Positions 44,847 to 54,844 of a stretch of DNA of 64,000 nucleotides are shown here, piece after piece. Under the pieces are notes generated by a model. It saw only the letters and a program-made list of their open reading frames with translations. It was not told the DNA's origin and made no database searches. A program made the translations under genes and the position numbers. Source of the stretch: an uncultured Paracoccaceae bacterium (lineage in GTDB: Bacteria > Pseudomonadota > Alphaproteobacteria > Rhodobacterales > Rhodobacteraceae); assembly GCA_938002605.1 (NCBI GenBank), contig CALLAF010000017.1:1-64000 (forward strand), written 5' to 3'. How positions within the stretch are numbered: the stretch's first letter is position 1; each line of letters opens with the position of its first letter.

Positions 44847-47104
44847 CGCCTTGTGCGTTTAACCTTGCGCGCCGTTTTTGCGGCTTTTTTGCGTGCCGAT
44901 CCGGCTTTGCGCCGCACGGGTTTTCCGCGCCCGCGCCCGCGCACGGGGCCACGCGGCATTGCGCGGTCATCAATCGACAGCAATTCAACAATCAACCCGC
45001 CCGTGACCGGGGTTGCCTCGGCCAGTTTGACGGTCACACGTTGCCCTAAGCTTATCATTAACCCGGTGTCTGATCCCATCAAGGTTTGGCTATCGGCGTC
45101 GTAATGAAAATATTCACGACCCAAGCTGCGGATCGGCACCATGCCATCAGCACCCGTTTCATCGAGCTTCACAAATACGCCGAATTTGGCGATGCCGCTG
45201 ATGCGGCCCGTCATTTCGGCGCCGATACGATCTGACAAAAACGCAGCAAGGTAACGGTCTGTTGTGTCGCGTTCTGCAACCATTGACCGGCGCTCTGTGT
45301 CTGAAATCAGTTTGGCCGTGTCGGGCAGGTGATCGACATCCCAAGGGCTTAGTCCATCATCGCCCCAGCCGTGCGATGCGATCAATGCGCGGTGCACGAT
45401 CAGGTCAGCATAGCGCCGGATCGGTGATGTGAAATGCGCATAGGCCCGCAGCGCCAGCCCAAAATGCCCAAAATTTTCAGGGCTATAATAAGCCTGCGTC
45501 ATCGATCGCAGCGTTGCGATATTCACCAGTTCGGCGTTTTCAGTATCTTTGGCTTGGGCCAGAAGACGGTTCAAATGCGCGGTCTTAAGAACCTGCCCTT
45601 TGGCAAGCACCAACCCGGCAGAATGCGCCACATCGCGCAACGCGTCGAGTTTATCGGAATTGGGTTCTTCATGGACCCGAAACAAAAGCGGCGATTTCTT
45701 TGCAATCAACGTTTCGGCGGCGGCGACATTGGCCAGCACCATGAATTCTTCGATCAAACGGTGCGCGTCCAGCCGTTCTTTGAAATTCACCGAAGTGACC
45801 TTGCCGTCATCGCCCAACACAATCTGGCGTTCGGGCAGGTCCAGCTCAAGCGGTTGTCGATCTGCGCGCGCGCGGGTCAGTGCATCATAGGCCGCGTAAA
45901 TCGGGCGGATGATATCATCCATCAGCGGCGCGACCTTGTCGTTCACCCGTCCGTCCATCGCGTCTTGCACCTCTTCGTAATTCAACGAGGCTACAGATTT
46001 CATAAGTCCGCGATGAAACGCGTGATCAATCAAATTGCCGTCCGCGTCGATGCGCATGGCGACGGCTAAACAGGCGCGTTCAACGCCTTCGTGCAGCGAA
46101 CATAGATCACCTGACAGGCGGTCCGGCAGCATGGGGACAACGCGGTCAGGGAAATAAGTGGAATTGCCGCGCTTGCGGGCCTCAATGTCGAGTTCCGACC
46201 CCGGCGTGACGTAGTGTGCGACGTCCGCAATTGCGACCCAGATGATAAACCCATCCGCGTTTTTGGGGTCAGGGTCCGCCTCGACAAAACAGGCATCATC
46301 GTGATCGCGCGCATCCCAAGGATCAATGGTGATCAAAGGCATGTCGCGCAGATCTTTGCGCCCTTTGAGGCCGGCAGGGCTAGCGGCGTCCGCTTCGGCG
46401 ACAACAGCGTCAGGAAAATGATCAGGGATGCCGTGCTGGTGGATTGCGATCAACGACACGGCGCGCGGCGCGGTCGGATCACCCAAACGGGTAACAATGC
46501 GTGCTTTGGGCAGGCCCATGCGGCCCTTTGGCCCGGCTTGTTCCGCCTCGACCAATTCGCCGTCTTTGGCCCCACCGGTGGCGCCTGCGGCAACGGTCCA
46601 TTGTTTGTCAGCGCCCTTATCGACAGGCACAACGCGCCCGCCTTCAGATCCGGCGCGAAAAACGCCCAAAATGCGCAACGGGTTGCTACCAATGCGGCGG
46701 ATCATGCGGGCGGTGTGCGAATGATGTTCGGATTTGTCGACGGTCAAGCGGCCCAAAATACGGTCGCCTTTTCCAAGGGCCGGATCGCCGTCGCGCGACA
46801 GCATCAAGATCACAGGTTCCGCGCCTTGGCCTTTCCATTCCAAAGGCCGCGCAAACAGATCACCATCGGCATCAGGGCCAATGATTTCCAGAACAGACAC
46901 CGGCGGCAGGTCTTCGGCATCGCGGTAGGAAGACCGGCGCTTGGTCAGCTTGCCTTCGTCTTCAAGTTCTTTCAGCAAACGCTTCAGGTCAATGCGGGCA
47001 GCCCCCTTGATCCCAAAGGCCTTGGCGATATCACGCTTGGCGGCTTTGGTCGGGTTCTGGGCGATCCATTCAAGGATCTCGGATTTGGAAGGGATACGTA
47101 TCAT
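44843..47104 (-). CDS. rnr: Ribonuclease R
   Basis: The 753-residue protein has an N-terminal HTH/cold-shock region, then the RNB catalytic domain with TIDPWDARDHDDACFVE (metal-binding aspartates), followed by RDVAHSAGLVL and FTSPIRRYADLIVHRALI. An S1 domain (GRISGIAKFGVFVKLDETGA) and a Lys/Arg-rich tail (RRKAGSARKKAAKTARK) complete it. RNase R degrades structured RNA 3' to 5' and acts in rRNA quality control. It is a single gene here, divergent from the YHYH gene. Confidence 0.95.
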   Translation of the reverse strand: MIRIPSKSEILEWIAQNPTKAAKRDIAKAFGIKGAARIDLKRLLKELEDEGKLTKRRSSYRDAEDLPPVSVLEIIGPDADGDLFARPLEWKGQGAEPVILMLSRDGDPALGKGDRILGRLTVDKSEHHSHTARMIRRIGSNPLRILGVFRAGSEGGRVVPVDKGADKQWTVAAGATGGAKDGELVEAEQAGPKGRMGLPKARIVTRLGDPTAPRAVSLIAIHQHGIPDHFPDAVVAEADAASPAGLKGRKDLRDMPLITIDPWDARDHDDACFVEADPDPKNADGFIIWVAIADVAHYVTPGSELDIEARKRGNSTYFPDRVVPMLPDRLSGDLCSLHEGVERACLAVAMRIDADGNLIDHAFHRGLMKSVASLNYEEVQDAMDGRVNDKVAPLMDDIIRPIYAAYDALTRARADRQPLELDLPERQIVLGDDGKVTSVNFKERLDAHRLIEEFMVLANVAAAETLIAKKSPLLFRVHEEPNSDKLDALRDVAHSAGLVLAKGQVLKTAHLNRLLAQAKDTENAELVNIATLRSMTQAYYSPENFGHFGLALRAYAHFTSPIRRYADLIVHRALIASHGWGDDGLSPWDVDHLPDTAKLISDTERRSMVAERDTTDRYLAAFLSDRIGAEMTGRISGIAKFGVFVKLDETGADGMVPIRSLGREYFHYDADSQTLMGSDTGLMISLGQRVTVKLAEATPVTGGLIVELLSIDDRAMPRGPVRGRGRGKPVRRKAGSARKKAAKTARKVKRTRR

Positions 47105-47248
47105 CCGCCAGCCCTATCACGGAAGGTTGGGGGCGTCACGGGGTGTGCTTCGCTCAAACGGCCCATAGTTGCAGTATAGAAAAACTAATTTCGACGGGTG
47201 CCGGGCGCGAGCGCGTTATAGAGAAAACCGAACCAGCAGGATGACCTA

Positions 47249-48007
47249 ATGCAGTATTTAGCAATAACCGCGCTAACCGTGGCGCTTGCGCCGATTGCGG
47301 CACTCGCGCATGAGAACGAAAGCAGTTTTGAAATTCGTGGTGATATGACCTGTATCACGTCAAATGGCGCACCGGATCACGATATGGGCCAGTTTCCGAA
47401 CCGGGCGAACCCCAATGCGTTTCGTGAACAAGAATTAACGTTTTGCTTTCCGGCAAACCCGCAACTGGCCGGGGATACCACCGAAGGTTTGATGACAGTC
47501 GGCGTGTCAGTCACGGGGGTGCCGATCCGGCCCTATACAGCGGGCTATTACGATCCGGATGGGCGGCGCGAGCTTAGCCGCGACCCGTCAAGCGGCTGGC
47601 GTCAGCAGGCGATGCACGACCCGCGTAGTCTTGGGATGGATGACCAAAACGCCCATGTCGATCAGTCCGGTCTTTATCATTATCACGGCGTATCGCGTGA
47701 TCTTTTGGCCGGACAAAATGGAACATTGATTGGCTATGCGCCTGACGGGTTTGAAATTCGCTACAGCCCGACAACAGCGACGTCATCATGGCAGCTAAAA
47801 TCAGGTGTGCGTCCCAGCGGGCCGGGCGGGGCCTATGACGGCAGTTTCGAAGAGGATTTCATCTATATGGCGCAAAGCGGCACGTTGGATGAATGTAACG
47901 GCGGTATGGTCAATGGCACCTACACGTATTTCGCGACAGACAGCTACCCGTATTTCCCGCGTTGTTTCAAAGGTGAGGTGAATCCGCGTTTTATGGTGCG
48001 GAACTGA
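47249..48007 (+). CDS. YHYH-domain secreted protein
   Basis: The 252-residue protein has a signal peptide (MQYLAITALTVALAPIAALA, AxA cut). The defining YHYH motif lies in NAHVDQSGLYHYHGVSRDLL (about 131-150), followed by GYAPDGFEIRY and a C-terminal DGSFEEDFIY segment. YHYH proteins are secreted, probably metal-binding, and of unresolved function. It is convergent with the GNAT gene with no spacer. Confidence 0.85.
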   Translation: MQYLAITALTVALAPIAALAHENESSFEIRGDMTCITSNGAPDHDMGQFPNRANPNAFREQELTFCFPANPQLAGDTTEGLMTVGVSVTGVPIRPYTAGYYDPDGRRELSRDPSSGWRQQAMHDPRSLGMDDQNAHVDQSGLYHYHGVSRDLLAGQNGTLIGYAPDGFEIRYSPTTATSSWQLKSGVRPSGPGGAYDGSFEEDFIYMAQSGTLDECNGGMVNGTYTYFATDSYPYFPRCFKGEVNPRFMVRN

Positions 48008-48427
48008 TCAATTTGGCAGCGGGCGCACCATGTCTTTGTGTGGAATGCCTGCGTCATCGTAAAAGGGGCCTTGGGCCACGAACCCCAGCTTTTCGTAGAA
48101 GCCGATGGCGTGATCTTGCGCGCTGAGCTTTGCGGTGGTGATAGCGGGTTGCGCGCGCAAGTAATCCAGCGCGGCCACAACAAGACGCGCGCCAAGCCCA
48201 GTGCCACGCTGATCGGCCAGCACGCAGATGCGTCCAATTTTTCCGGTTGTTCCCGCGAATAGTATCCGGGCGGTGCCAACGGGCCGCCCGTCAATAGTGG
48301 CTAGCAGATGAACAGCCTCATCGTCGAGATCATCCATTTCTTCGGCTTCGGAAATACCCTGTTCGCCCATGAACACCGCACGGCGTAGTGCGATGCAAGG
48401 TGCGTAATCTGTCACAACTTCGATCAT
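48008..48427 (-). CDS. GNAT-family N-acetyltransferase
   Basis: The 139-residue acetyltransferase shows the acetyl-CoA-binding pyrophosphate loop [20 protein letters not shown] and the C-terminal [20 protein letters not shown] typical of ElaA-like/GNAT enzymes. The acceptor substrate is unknown. Its ATG overlaps the dapE stop, so it is translationally coupled to the dap gene. Confidence 0.88.
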   Translation of the reverse strand: MIEVVTDYAPCIALRRAVFMGEQGISEAEEMDDLDDEAVHLLATIDGRPVGTARILFAGTTGKIGRICVLADQRGTGLGARLVVAALDYLRAQPAITTAKLSAQDHAIGFYEKLGFVAQGPFYDDAGIPHKDMVRPLPN

Positions 48428-49566
48428 GCGAAGTAATCCGTCAGGATACGGGTATAGATAGATTTTAGCTGGCTGATTTGGTCGACCGCAACGCGCTCAT
48501 CCACTTGGTGCATGGTTTTCCCGACCAGCCCAAATTCAACGACAGGGCAGTGATCCTTAACGAACCGTGCGTCTGATGTGCCGCCGGATGTCGACAGTTC
48601 GGGTGTGCGTCCCGTTTCGGACGCCACAGCATTTGCCACAAGATCGGACAGATCACCGGGCGGCGTAACAAAGCTTTCGCCGGATACTTTTACCTTGGTG
48701 TCAACGGCAACGCCAAAAGTGTCTTTGATTTGCGCGACCTCTTTTTCGAACCAATCGAGGATAGATTGACTGGAATGTGCATCATTGAAACGGACGTTGA
48801 CGGCGGCGGTGCAGCTTGCGGGGATGACGTTTGTTGCAGGGTTGCCCGTGTCGATTGTGACCACGGCTAACGTAGATGGGTCAAAGTGATCGGTGCCTTG
48901 GTCCAATTCATGCGATGACAGTCGATCAACCAGACGGGCCATCGCGGGCAGGGGGTTATTGGCGCGATGCGGATAGGCAGAATGACCCTGTTCACCGCGC
49001 ACCGTAAACCAAGCGGTCAGCGACCCGCGCCGCCCGATTTTCATCGCTTCGCCCATTTCATTGGGGCAGGTGGGTTCGCCGACCAAACAAACTGACATGG
49101 TTTCATTGTTTGCCGCCATCCAATCAAGCAGGGCAGTTGTGCCATCTAGCGCGTCTGCCTCTTCGTCACCGGTGATGGTTAGAACAACAGCCCCGTCTGG
49201 CGGGGTGTCAGTGACAAAATCAATTGCGGCGGCTGCAAAAGCAGCGACGCCGGATTTCATATCTGTGGCCCCGCGCCCGTACATAAACCCATCTTTCACC
49301 TCGGCGCCAAACGGATCAACCGTCCAATCGTCGCGGTTGCCAATAGGGACCACATCAGTATGGCCGTTAAACCCAAACGTCCGGTTCGCACCTTGACGTC
49401 CCCAGCGGGCATAAAGGTTCGCGATGCCGCCACGATCAACGCGGGTGCAGCTAAAGCCCGCTTCGCAGAGCAGCTTTTCCAAAAGCGCCAGCGCGCCGCC
49501 TTCTTCAGGTGTCACTGATGGGCAGCGGATCAGATCGGCGGTGAGTGCAATGGGATCTATTGTCAT
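48424..49566 (-). CDS. dapE: Succinyl-diaminopimelate desuccinylase
   Basis: The 380-residue M20 peptidase-like protein has [11 protein letters not shown] with the first metal His/Asp, [26 protein letters not shown] with catalytic and metal Glu, and a C-terminal [14 protein letters not shown] His ligand. This is the DapE order. It removes succinate to give LL-diaminopimelate for lysine and peptidoglycan. dapD, earlier in the same pathway, lies about 3 kb away on the same strand. Confidence 0.93.
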   Translation of the reverse strand: MTIDPIALTADLIRCPSVTPEEGGALALLEKLLCEAGFSCTRVDRGGIANLYARWGRQGANRTFGFNGHTDVVPIGNRDDWTVDPFGAEVKDGFMYGRGATDMKSGVAAFAAAAIDFVTDTPPDGAVVLTITGDEEADALDGTTALLDWMAANNETMSVCLVGEPTCPNEMGEAMKIGRRGSLTAWFTVRGEQGHSAYPHRANNPLPAMARLVDRLSSHELDQGTDHFDPSTLAVVTIDTGNPATNVIPASCTAAVNVRFNDAHSSQSILDWFEKEVAQIKDTFGVAVDTKVKVSGESFVTPPGDLSDLVANAVASETGRTPELSTSGGTSDARFVKDHCPVVEFGLVGKTMHQVDERVAVDQISQLKSIYTRILTDYFA

Positions 49567-49771
49567 GGAGGCTTTCCTTTTCCTGAGTGCCCAAAATAGA
49601 CCCGCTGGATCGGTTGTAAACTGCCGATAGCACCTGATTGCAGGCGAAGATCTGCCGTTTGTTGGACCTACTGCAATTAAAATCGACTTTCGTTTGTACT
49701 GAGGAAATTACTTTTGAAAACAAGGGTTCGTTCGCAATTGTTCGCACCTATAACGATGTAGGAGCGAATCT

Positions 49772-51352
49772 TTGGACGTATATGTAGCTACTAGCGCTGA
49801 GCTAAACACAGCGCTGAGCAACGCCAACGCTGGCGATACGATCATTTTGGCGTCTGGTAACTATGGATCTGTGACGATTACCGCCGATTTTTCGGACACC
49901 GTTACCATTCAGTCCGCTGATCTTGGCGGTGCCGTTTTTGAAAGCTTAAAACTGACGGGCGCGACCAATGTCACCATTGATGGTGTGCATGTTGACGGTG
50001 TTGGCGACGGCGGGGCGGGCGGATCTTTTGTCAAAATATCGGATGGAAGTCAGGGCATCACACTGACAAATATGGAAATTAACGGGTCGGTTGATGGTGT
50101 CTATACTGGGGCTTACGGCGTTCACGTTGATGATTCTTCTGACGTGACGCTGAACAATAACTATATCCATGACGTCAAAATCGGCATGCTGTTGAACGGG
50201 AGCGAAGATGTTTCAGTCGTGGACAACGCGCTTGATTATCTTGGTAATGACGGCATTAAATTTGCGGGTATCGACGGGCTTTTGCTTGAAGGAAATATCG
50301 AATACGGCAACGTTTTCCCAGAGGCGGGCGACCATGTCGATTTCATTCAGGGGCAAGGCGCGGACTCAACCGATATCGAGATCCGAAACAACATCCTGCT
50401 GGCCGGCAACGTCAACAATATTCAGGGCATAAGTCTGTTTGATGTGAACTATACGAATGTTCTGATCGAAGGGAATGTCATCTACTCGGGCCAAACCCGC
50501 GGAATTACTGTTGAATTCGGCGACAACGTGACCGTGATCAACAACACAGTTCTCAACATTCCGGGCACGAATAAATCGACCTACATCGATGTTGTTGATG
50601 GCGGCGTGAACGAAGGCAATATTTTTGTAAATAACGCAACCACCCCAGGTGAAGCCAACGGGAACCTGCAACTTCAAAACGATGACCCGACCGGCGATTT
50701 TTATGTCGACGATTATTTTGTCAACGGGTCGCAAGGTTTGGGCGTCACATTTGAAGATCTGCAAACCGTCGCGGGTAGTTTAGCCGAAGAATACGGCGCG
50801 GTCGGCGTAATCGAAGCAATATTGGGCGTGTTGGAAACCGGCGTTGATCCGATCACCGTGGCCGGAAACGCGGCGCTTAATGCGGCCCTGGATGCAGCGA
50901 CCGGTGGCGAGACCATTTTGGCGGAAAATGACGACGATGGCTATGTGATCATTTTGGATGATTCCACTCCCGAGGTCACGTTGCACGTCGAAACACCATC
51001 GGATGTTGCCGAAACTGATGCGGTTGATTTGGTGTTTGCAGGCTCTGACGGTGACGACATCGTCTATGGCGCGGGCGGTGATGATGTCATTGCTGGCGGT
51101 GAAGGCGTTGACCGGTTCGCGGGTGGCGAAGGGGCTGACACGTTTATCTTTGCGCAGGGGACCGGGTTGGATATTGTCTATGATTTCACCAATGACGCTG
51201 ACCAGATTGGCCTACAGGGTGTGACGTATGACGATCTGACAATCAGTGATTACCGCGACGGCGATACATTGATCCAAATGGGCGATGATCGCCTCATTCT
51301 ACGCGACGTTGATTTCCAAGAGATCACTGCCGACGATTTTATTTCTCTCTAG
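49772..51352 (+). CDS. Secreted right-handed parallel beta-helix protein with RTX C-terminus
   Basis: The 526-residue protein starts at TTG 49772 (AGGAGCG upstream) with no classical signal peptide. Residues about 20-310 are a parallel beta-helix with recurring N-x-I/V rungs (VTLNNNYIHD, IEIRNNILLAGNVNN, VTVINNTVLN). Residues about 423-475 carry RTX nonapeptides (GSDGDDIVYGAGGDDVIAGG) and the C-terminal tail fits type I secretion. Such folds include alginate epimerases, polysaccharide lyases and adhesins. I see no decisive catalytic motif, so the substrate is unknown. Confidence 0.75.
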   Translation: MDVYVATSAELNTALSNANAGDTIILASGNYGSVTITADFSDTVTIQSADLGGAVFESLKLTGATNVTIDGVHVDGVGDGGAGGSFVKISDGSQGITLTNMEINGSVDGVYTGAYGVHVDDSSDVTLNNNYIHDVKIGMLLNGSEDVSVVDNALDYLGNDGIKFAGIDGLLLEGNIEYGNVFPEAGDHVDFIQGQGADSTDIEIRNNILLAGNVNNIQGISLFDVNYTNVLIEGNVIYSGQTRGITVEFGDNVTVINNTVLNIPGTNKSTYIDVVDGGVNEGNIFVNNATTPGEANGNLQLQNDDPTGDFYVDDYFVNGSQGLGVTFEDLQTVAGSLAEEYGAVGVIEAILGVLETGVDPITVAGNAALNAALDAATGGETILAENDDDGYVIILDDSTPEVTLHVETPSDVAETDAVDLVFAGSDGDDIVYGAGGDDVIAGGEGVDRFAGGEGADTFIFAQGTGLDIVYDFTNDADQIGLQGVTYDDLTISDYRDGDTLIQMGDDRLILRDVDFQEITADDFISL

Positions 51353-51372
51353 GCGATTAGGTAACACAGCAC

Positions 51373-51975
51373 ATGAATACTATTCTCGGAACTTACACGA
51401 AACGAGCGTTTGTCGTGTCCCTTGGGCTTGCCCTAACGGCCTGTGGTGGGTCCGGATCAGATGAAGAAGCGACGTCGTCGTACAGTTCGTTTGATCAAAT
51501 CGATGCCGATGCGGTGGTCACAATAGGGACCTATGTTGAAGATAATGGTGATATCATTGGAGATCTCACTGACGCGGGCACCTTGACCACGGGATCGGCA
51601 GCGTATGCCGGTTTCGTCAGAGGGGAAGTCGATGGGGCTACGTTGACCGGGACCTTAACAATGGACGCCAACTTTGCGACTGGTGCCGTCATAGGAAGTG
51701 CGACGGATTTTTTTCATGAAACCGATGGGGCTTACGATGGGACGCTCTCTGGTACGGGTGTCGTGAACACCGGTGCCACTGGAGCTATACCGCATGTGAC
51801 GGCGACGTTGGACGGTGACCTGACAAATGGCTCTGACACTTTTGACACAACGCTAGCACTTGATGGCTATTTCTTGACCGTTGGCGGGGTCGATGCTGCA
51901 GCTATTGCAGGTGAGGTCGAAGGAAGTGTCGGGACGACGACCTTTGACGACGGGCTGTTCGCGGCAGAACAGTAA
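51373..51975 (+). CDS. Putative lipoprotein with beta-rich repeats
   Basis: The 200-residue protein has a signal and lipobox LALTACGG, so it should be lipid-anchored at about Cys24. The mature part is Gly/Thr/Asp-rich with short beta repeats (GEVDGATLTGTLTMDANFAT, YDGTLSGTGVVNTG), somewhat like small TbpB-type beta-barrel lipoproteins, which I do not claim firmly. It follows the RTX beta-helix gene by 20 bases, so the two are probably co-transcribed and act together at the surface. Confidence 0.65.
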   Translation: MNTILGTYTKRAFVVSLGLALTACGGSGSDEEATSSYSSFDQIDADAVVTIGTYVEDNGDIIGDLTDAGTLTTGSAAYAGFVRGEVDGATLTGTLTMDANFATGAVIGSATDFFHETDGAYDGTLSGTGVVNTGATGAIPHVTATLDGDLTNGSDTFDTTLALDGYFLTVGGVDAAAIAGEVEGSVGTTTFDDGLFAAEQ

Positions 51976-51989
51976 CCCATTCGCGTGTT

Positions 51990-52319
51990 TTAGGCTTTGT
52001 CAAAAAACGGCGTCATCTGTGCGACGATGACGCTGTTTTCAGCCAATGCACGGGCCATCAGGTCTTGTTCCTCGTCGGATATATCGTGGCCTTCAGCGAT
52101 GCGTTCTTCCAATGTGCCGTAGCCGGACACATCTAAGGGCGCGAGGTCTGCTTGCTTGAGGATCGCAACCGTTTCGCGCACAGCTTCGGCTTCGTCCACG
52201 CCACTGGCATAGCACATCAGCGCTGCGCCAGAGGCCCCTTCGGGTAGCCCGTCGTTGTCGTTACGCCCGACTTCGACCAATAGCGTGTATACCTTTTGAC
52301 GGCTTTCTTTCTTGGTCAT
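51990..52319 (-). CDS. Conserved hypothetical protein
   Basis: The 109-residue soluble protein is rich in acidic residues and helix, with a YTLLVEVGRNDNDGLPEGAS start and a regular helical middle (EAEAVRETVAILKQADLAPL). No family is recognised. Its ATG overlaps the stop of the 93-residue membrane protein gene upstream, so it probably belongs to the dapD operon. Confidence 0.65.
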   Translation of the reverse strand: MTKKESRQKVYTLLVEVGRNDNDGLPEGASGAALMCYASGVDEAEAVRETVAILKQADLAPLDVSGYGTLEERIAEGHDISDEEQDLMARALAENSVIVAQMTPFFDKA

Positions 52320-52597
52320 TGGGGGTCTTCCTCTTCCCAGCGGGATTTAACCGCCCAAATCGTTGAAATGATAAGCACGACTTGGGCGGGTAAATAGATC
52401 ACGACCATTAAAAATAGAATGGTCCAAATCAGCGACATATGGGTCACGTAGGTCACGGTCACGGCGGGCATCCAAAGCACAGCCAGCACAAGTCCGATGA
52501 TCACCGCGTCAGCTAACACAAGCAGCCATGCTGCCCGCCGCGTGGGGCGATGCCCCGCGGCGATGCGTTTGCGTGCAACTGTGCGGCTGATCAGCAT
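52316..52597 (-). CDS. Small membrane protein
   Basis: The 93-residue protein has two hydrophobic segments (about 23-45 and 53-80) and basic N-terminal residues, so it is probably an inner-membrane protein with both ends inside. No family is recognised. It starts directly after the dapD stop and overlaps the 109-residue gene downstream by four bases, suggesting a small operon. Confidence 0.65.
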   Translation of the reverse strand: MLISRTVARKRIAAGHRPTRRAAWLLVLADAVIIGLVLAVLWMPAVTVTYVTHMSLIWTILFLMVVIYLPAQVVLIISTIWAVKSRWEEEDPQ

Positions 52598-53425
52598 TTA
52601 GTCGCGTAGTAGTTCGTTGATGCCCGTCTTGGACCGTGTCTTGGCGTCAACGCGTTTCACGATTACAGCGCAGTAAAGGTTCACGCCGTTTGAAGATGGC
52701 ATGGAGCCAGACACAACGACGGAATAAGGCGGTACTTCGCCGTACATGACTTCGCCAGTTTCGCGGTCAACGATCTTGGTCGATTGGCCGATAAACACGC
52801 CCATGCCCAAAACGGCACCTTCGCGGACGATACAGCCTTCGACGACCTCTGACCGGGCACCGATGAAACAATTATCTTCGATGATGGTCGGCCCAGCTTG
52901 CATGGGTTCAAGAACACCACCGATGCCGACGCCGCCTGACAGATGCACGTTTTTGCCGATTTGTGCGCAGGACCCAACAGTCGCCCATGTATCAACCATT
53001 GTGCCTGTATCGACATAGGCACCAAGGTTCACGAACGACGGCATCAGCACAACGCCGGGTGCCACATAGGCGGATTTGCGGACGATGGCGTTTGGTACAG
53101 CGCGAAAACCTGCGGCGCCAAATTCTTCGTCGCCCCAACCAGCGAATTTGCTGTCGACCTTATCCCACCAGCCTGATCCTTGTGGGCCGCCAGATTGGAA
53201 TTCCATGTCTTTGATGCGGAAGCCAAGTAGCACAGCTTTCTTCGCCCATTGGTTGACATGCCAGCTGCCATCGTCTTGCTTTTCCGCAACGCGCAGGCTG
53301 CCGCTATCCAAAGCATTTAGCGTATCTTCGATAGCTTCGCGGGTTTCACCCGTTGTTTCAGGTGTAATCGTATCGCGGGCATCCCACGCGGCTTCGATTG
53401 CGGTCTCAAGGGCGACATTTGACAT
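52598..53425 (-). CDS. dapD: Tetrahydrodipicolinate N-succinyltransferase
   Basis: The product has 275 residues from ATG 53425 ([20 protein letters not shown]). The frame to 53461 adds 12 atypical residues. The left-handed beta-helix hexapeptide region holds [20 protein letters not shown] and [20 protein letters not shown], diagnostic for DapD. It transfers succinate from succinyl-CoA in the lysine/diaminopimelate pathway, whose later enzyme DapE lies nearby. Confidence 0.95.
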   Translation of the reverse strand: MSNVALETAIEAAWDARDTITPETTGETREAIEDTLNALDSGSLRVAEKQDDGSWHVNQWAKKAVLLGFRIKDMEFQSGGPQGSGWWDKVDSKFAGWGDEEFGAAGFRAVPNAIVRKSAYVAPGVVLMPSFVNLGAYVDTGTMVDTWATVGSCAQIGKNVHLSGGVGIGGVLEPMQAGPTIIEDNCFIGARSEVVEGCIVREGAVLGMGVFIGQSTKIVDRETGEVMYGEVPPYSVVVSGSMPSSNGVNLYCAVIVKRVDAKTRSKTGINELLRD

Positions 53426-53509
53426 CGGGGTCTCCGGTTTCTTGTGGTCACGTGTTGTCATCGGCTATAGACCGGAAAAGCCCAAAAGCGCAATGCGAGG
53501 AAACGCTGA

Positions 53510-54355
53510 ATGACCGACGATCGCCGCCATCCACTCCGCCACAGTTCTCAAGACCGCGAAGCGGCGACACATATTCCTGATACGCCGCAAACACGTGCTC
53601 CTTCTTATGCGCTGGCCTTTGCCGACGAAGATTTTTTGTGTCGTGAAGAACTGCGCCCTGTGCGGCTGCAATTGGAACTGCTTAAGCCTGAAATGCTGAT
53701 GGATGAAGCAGGGATCGATTCGACGATTGTTTTATTTGGTGGTGCGCGGATTCCATCGCCTGCAAACAAGCAAAGCGCCCGCACCCAGACGCTTGCTGAC
53801 CTGTCGGAGTATTACGCGCAAGCCCAAGAATTTGCACGCATCATGACAGAGCGTTCGTTGAAAACGGGTGGCACCGAAGACGTGATCGTCACGGGCGGTG
53901 GCCCCGGCGTCATGGAAGCTGGCAACCGCGGCGCATTGGAGGCTGGCGGTAAATCTATCGGCCTGAACATTGTGCTGCCGCACGAGCAAGCACCGAACGA
54001 ATACGTGACCCCAGAGCTTTGCTTTAATTTCCATTATTTTGCGATCCGCAAGATGCATTTCTTGATGCGTGCCTCAGCGGTTTGCGTGTTTCCAGGTGGC
54101 TTTGGGACGTTGGACGAAATGTTCGAGGCACTTACCCTAATCCAAACGGGTCGCATGGCGCGCGTGCCATTCTTGCTGTTCGGTAAAGAATTTTGGGAGA
54201 AAATAATCAATTGGGATGCGCTTTCCGACGCAGGTACAATTTCCGCGGATGATTTGGACCTGTTCCAATTTGTTGATACGGCCGAACAAGCCGTTGCGGC
54301 CATTGATAGCTGGGAAGGCAAAGGCGAAAAGCGCGGCGTCATTCCCGGGCGCTAG
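53510..54355 (+). CDS. LOG-family (lysine decarboxylase-like) protein
   Basis: The 281-residue protein has the LOG/TIGR00730 motifs: VLFGGARIPSP, VIVTGGGPGVMEAGNRGA and VFPGGFGTLDEMFEALTLIQ, with the PGGxGTxxE phosphoribohydrolase signature. These enzymes release free bases from nucleoside 5'-monophosphates (cytokinin-type in plants, uncertain in bacteria). The N-terminal 60 residues are variable. It is followed within four bases by gluconokinase. Confidence 0.88.
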   Translation: MTDDRRHPLRHSSQDREAATHIPDTPQTRAPSYALAFADEDFLCREELRPVRLQLELLKPEMLMDEAGIDSTIVLFGGARIPSPANKQSARTQTLADLSEYYAQAQEFARIMTERSLKTGGTEDVIVTGGGPGVMEAGNRGALEAGGKSIGLNIVLPHEQAPNEYVTPELCFNFHYFAIRKMHFLMRASAVCVFPGGFGTLDEMFEALTLIQTGRMARVPFLLFGKEFWEKIINWDALSDAGTISADDLDLFQFVDTAEQAVAAIDSWEGKGEKRGVIPGR

Positions 54356-54358
54356 GAT

Positions 54359-54844
54359 ATGTACAAGGCAATCATGGTCATGGGTGTGTCGGGCGCAGGC
54401 AAATCCACCATTGCGCAGGGCTTAGCGGATGCTTTGGGCGGTGTATATCTCGACGGTGATGACTATCACCCGCAAAGCAACGTCGACCATATGGCCGCAG
54501 GGCGTCCGTTGACAGATGACATGCGATGGCCCTGGCTTGATATTTTGGGCGCGGCGGTGAATGCGTCACGGGCGGATCAGGTCACGGTGTTTGCATGCTC
54601 TGCGCTTAAACGCAGCTACCGCGATCATCTGCGTGCTGCGATCCCAGAGTTGCAGATCGCCTATCTGGATGCGCCTTATGATGTTGTATCTGCCCGCATG
54701 GCCGCGCGCGCAAACCACTACATGCCGACCAGTCTGCTGGACAGTCAATTTGCTGCGCTTGAGGTGCCGCAATCCCCTGCGCTGCGCGTGTCTATCGATC
54801 AACCCGTACCCGATATTATTGCGGCACTAGCTGTCTTGGGCTGA
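54359..54844 (+). CDS. gntK: Gluconokinase
   Basis: The 161-residue P-loop kinase has MGVSGAGKSTIAQGLADALG, DGDDYHPQSNVDHMAAGRPL and WPWLDILG, and FACSALKRSYRDHLR follows the GntK pattern. It phosphorylates gluconate to 6-phosphogluconate. It is placed beside the LacI-regulated sugar operon, so it may feed products of that locus into the Entner-Doudoroff pathway, which is inferred. Its end overlaps the convergent lacI-type gene by 18 bases. Confidence 0.92.
   Translation: MYKAIMVMGVSGAGKSTIAQGLADALGGVYLDGDDYHPQSNVDHMAAGRPLTDDMRWPWLDILGAAVNASRADQVTVFACSALKRSYRDHLRAAIPELQIAYLDAPYDVVSARMAARANHYMPTSLLDSQFAALEVPQSPALRVSIDQPVPDIIAALAVLG

Noticed and set aside
46214-47179. 321-codon plus-strand frame
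   Set aside because: Antisense to rnr; a GC-skew shadow rather than a gene.
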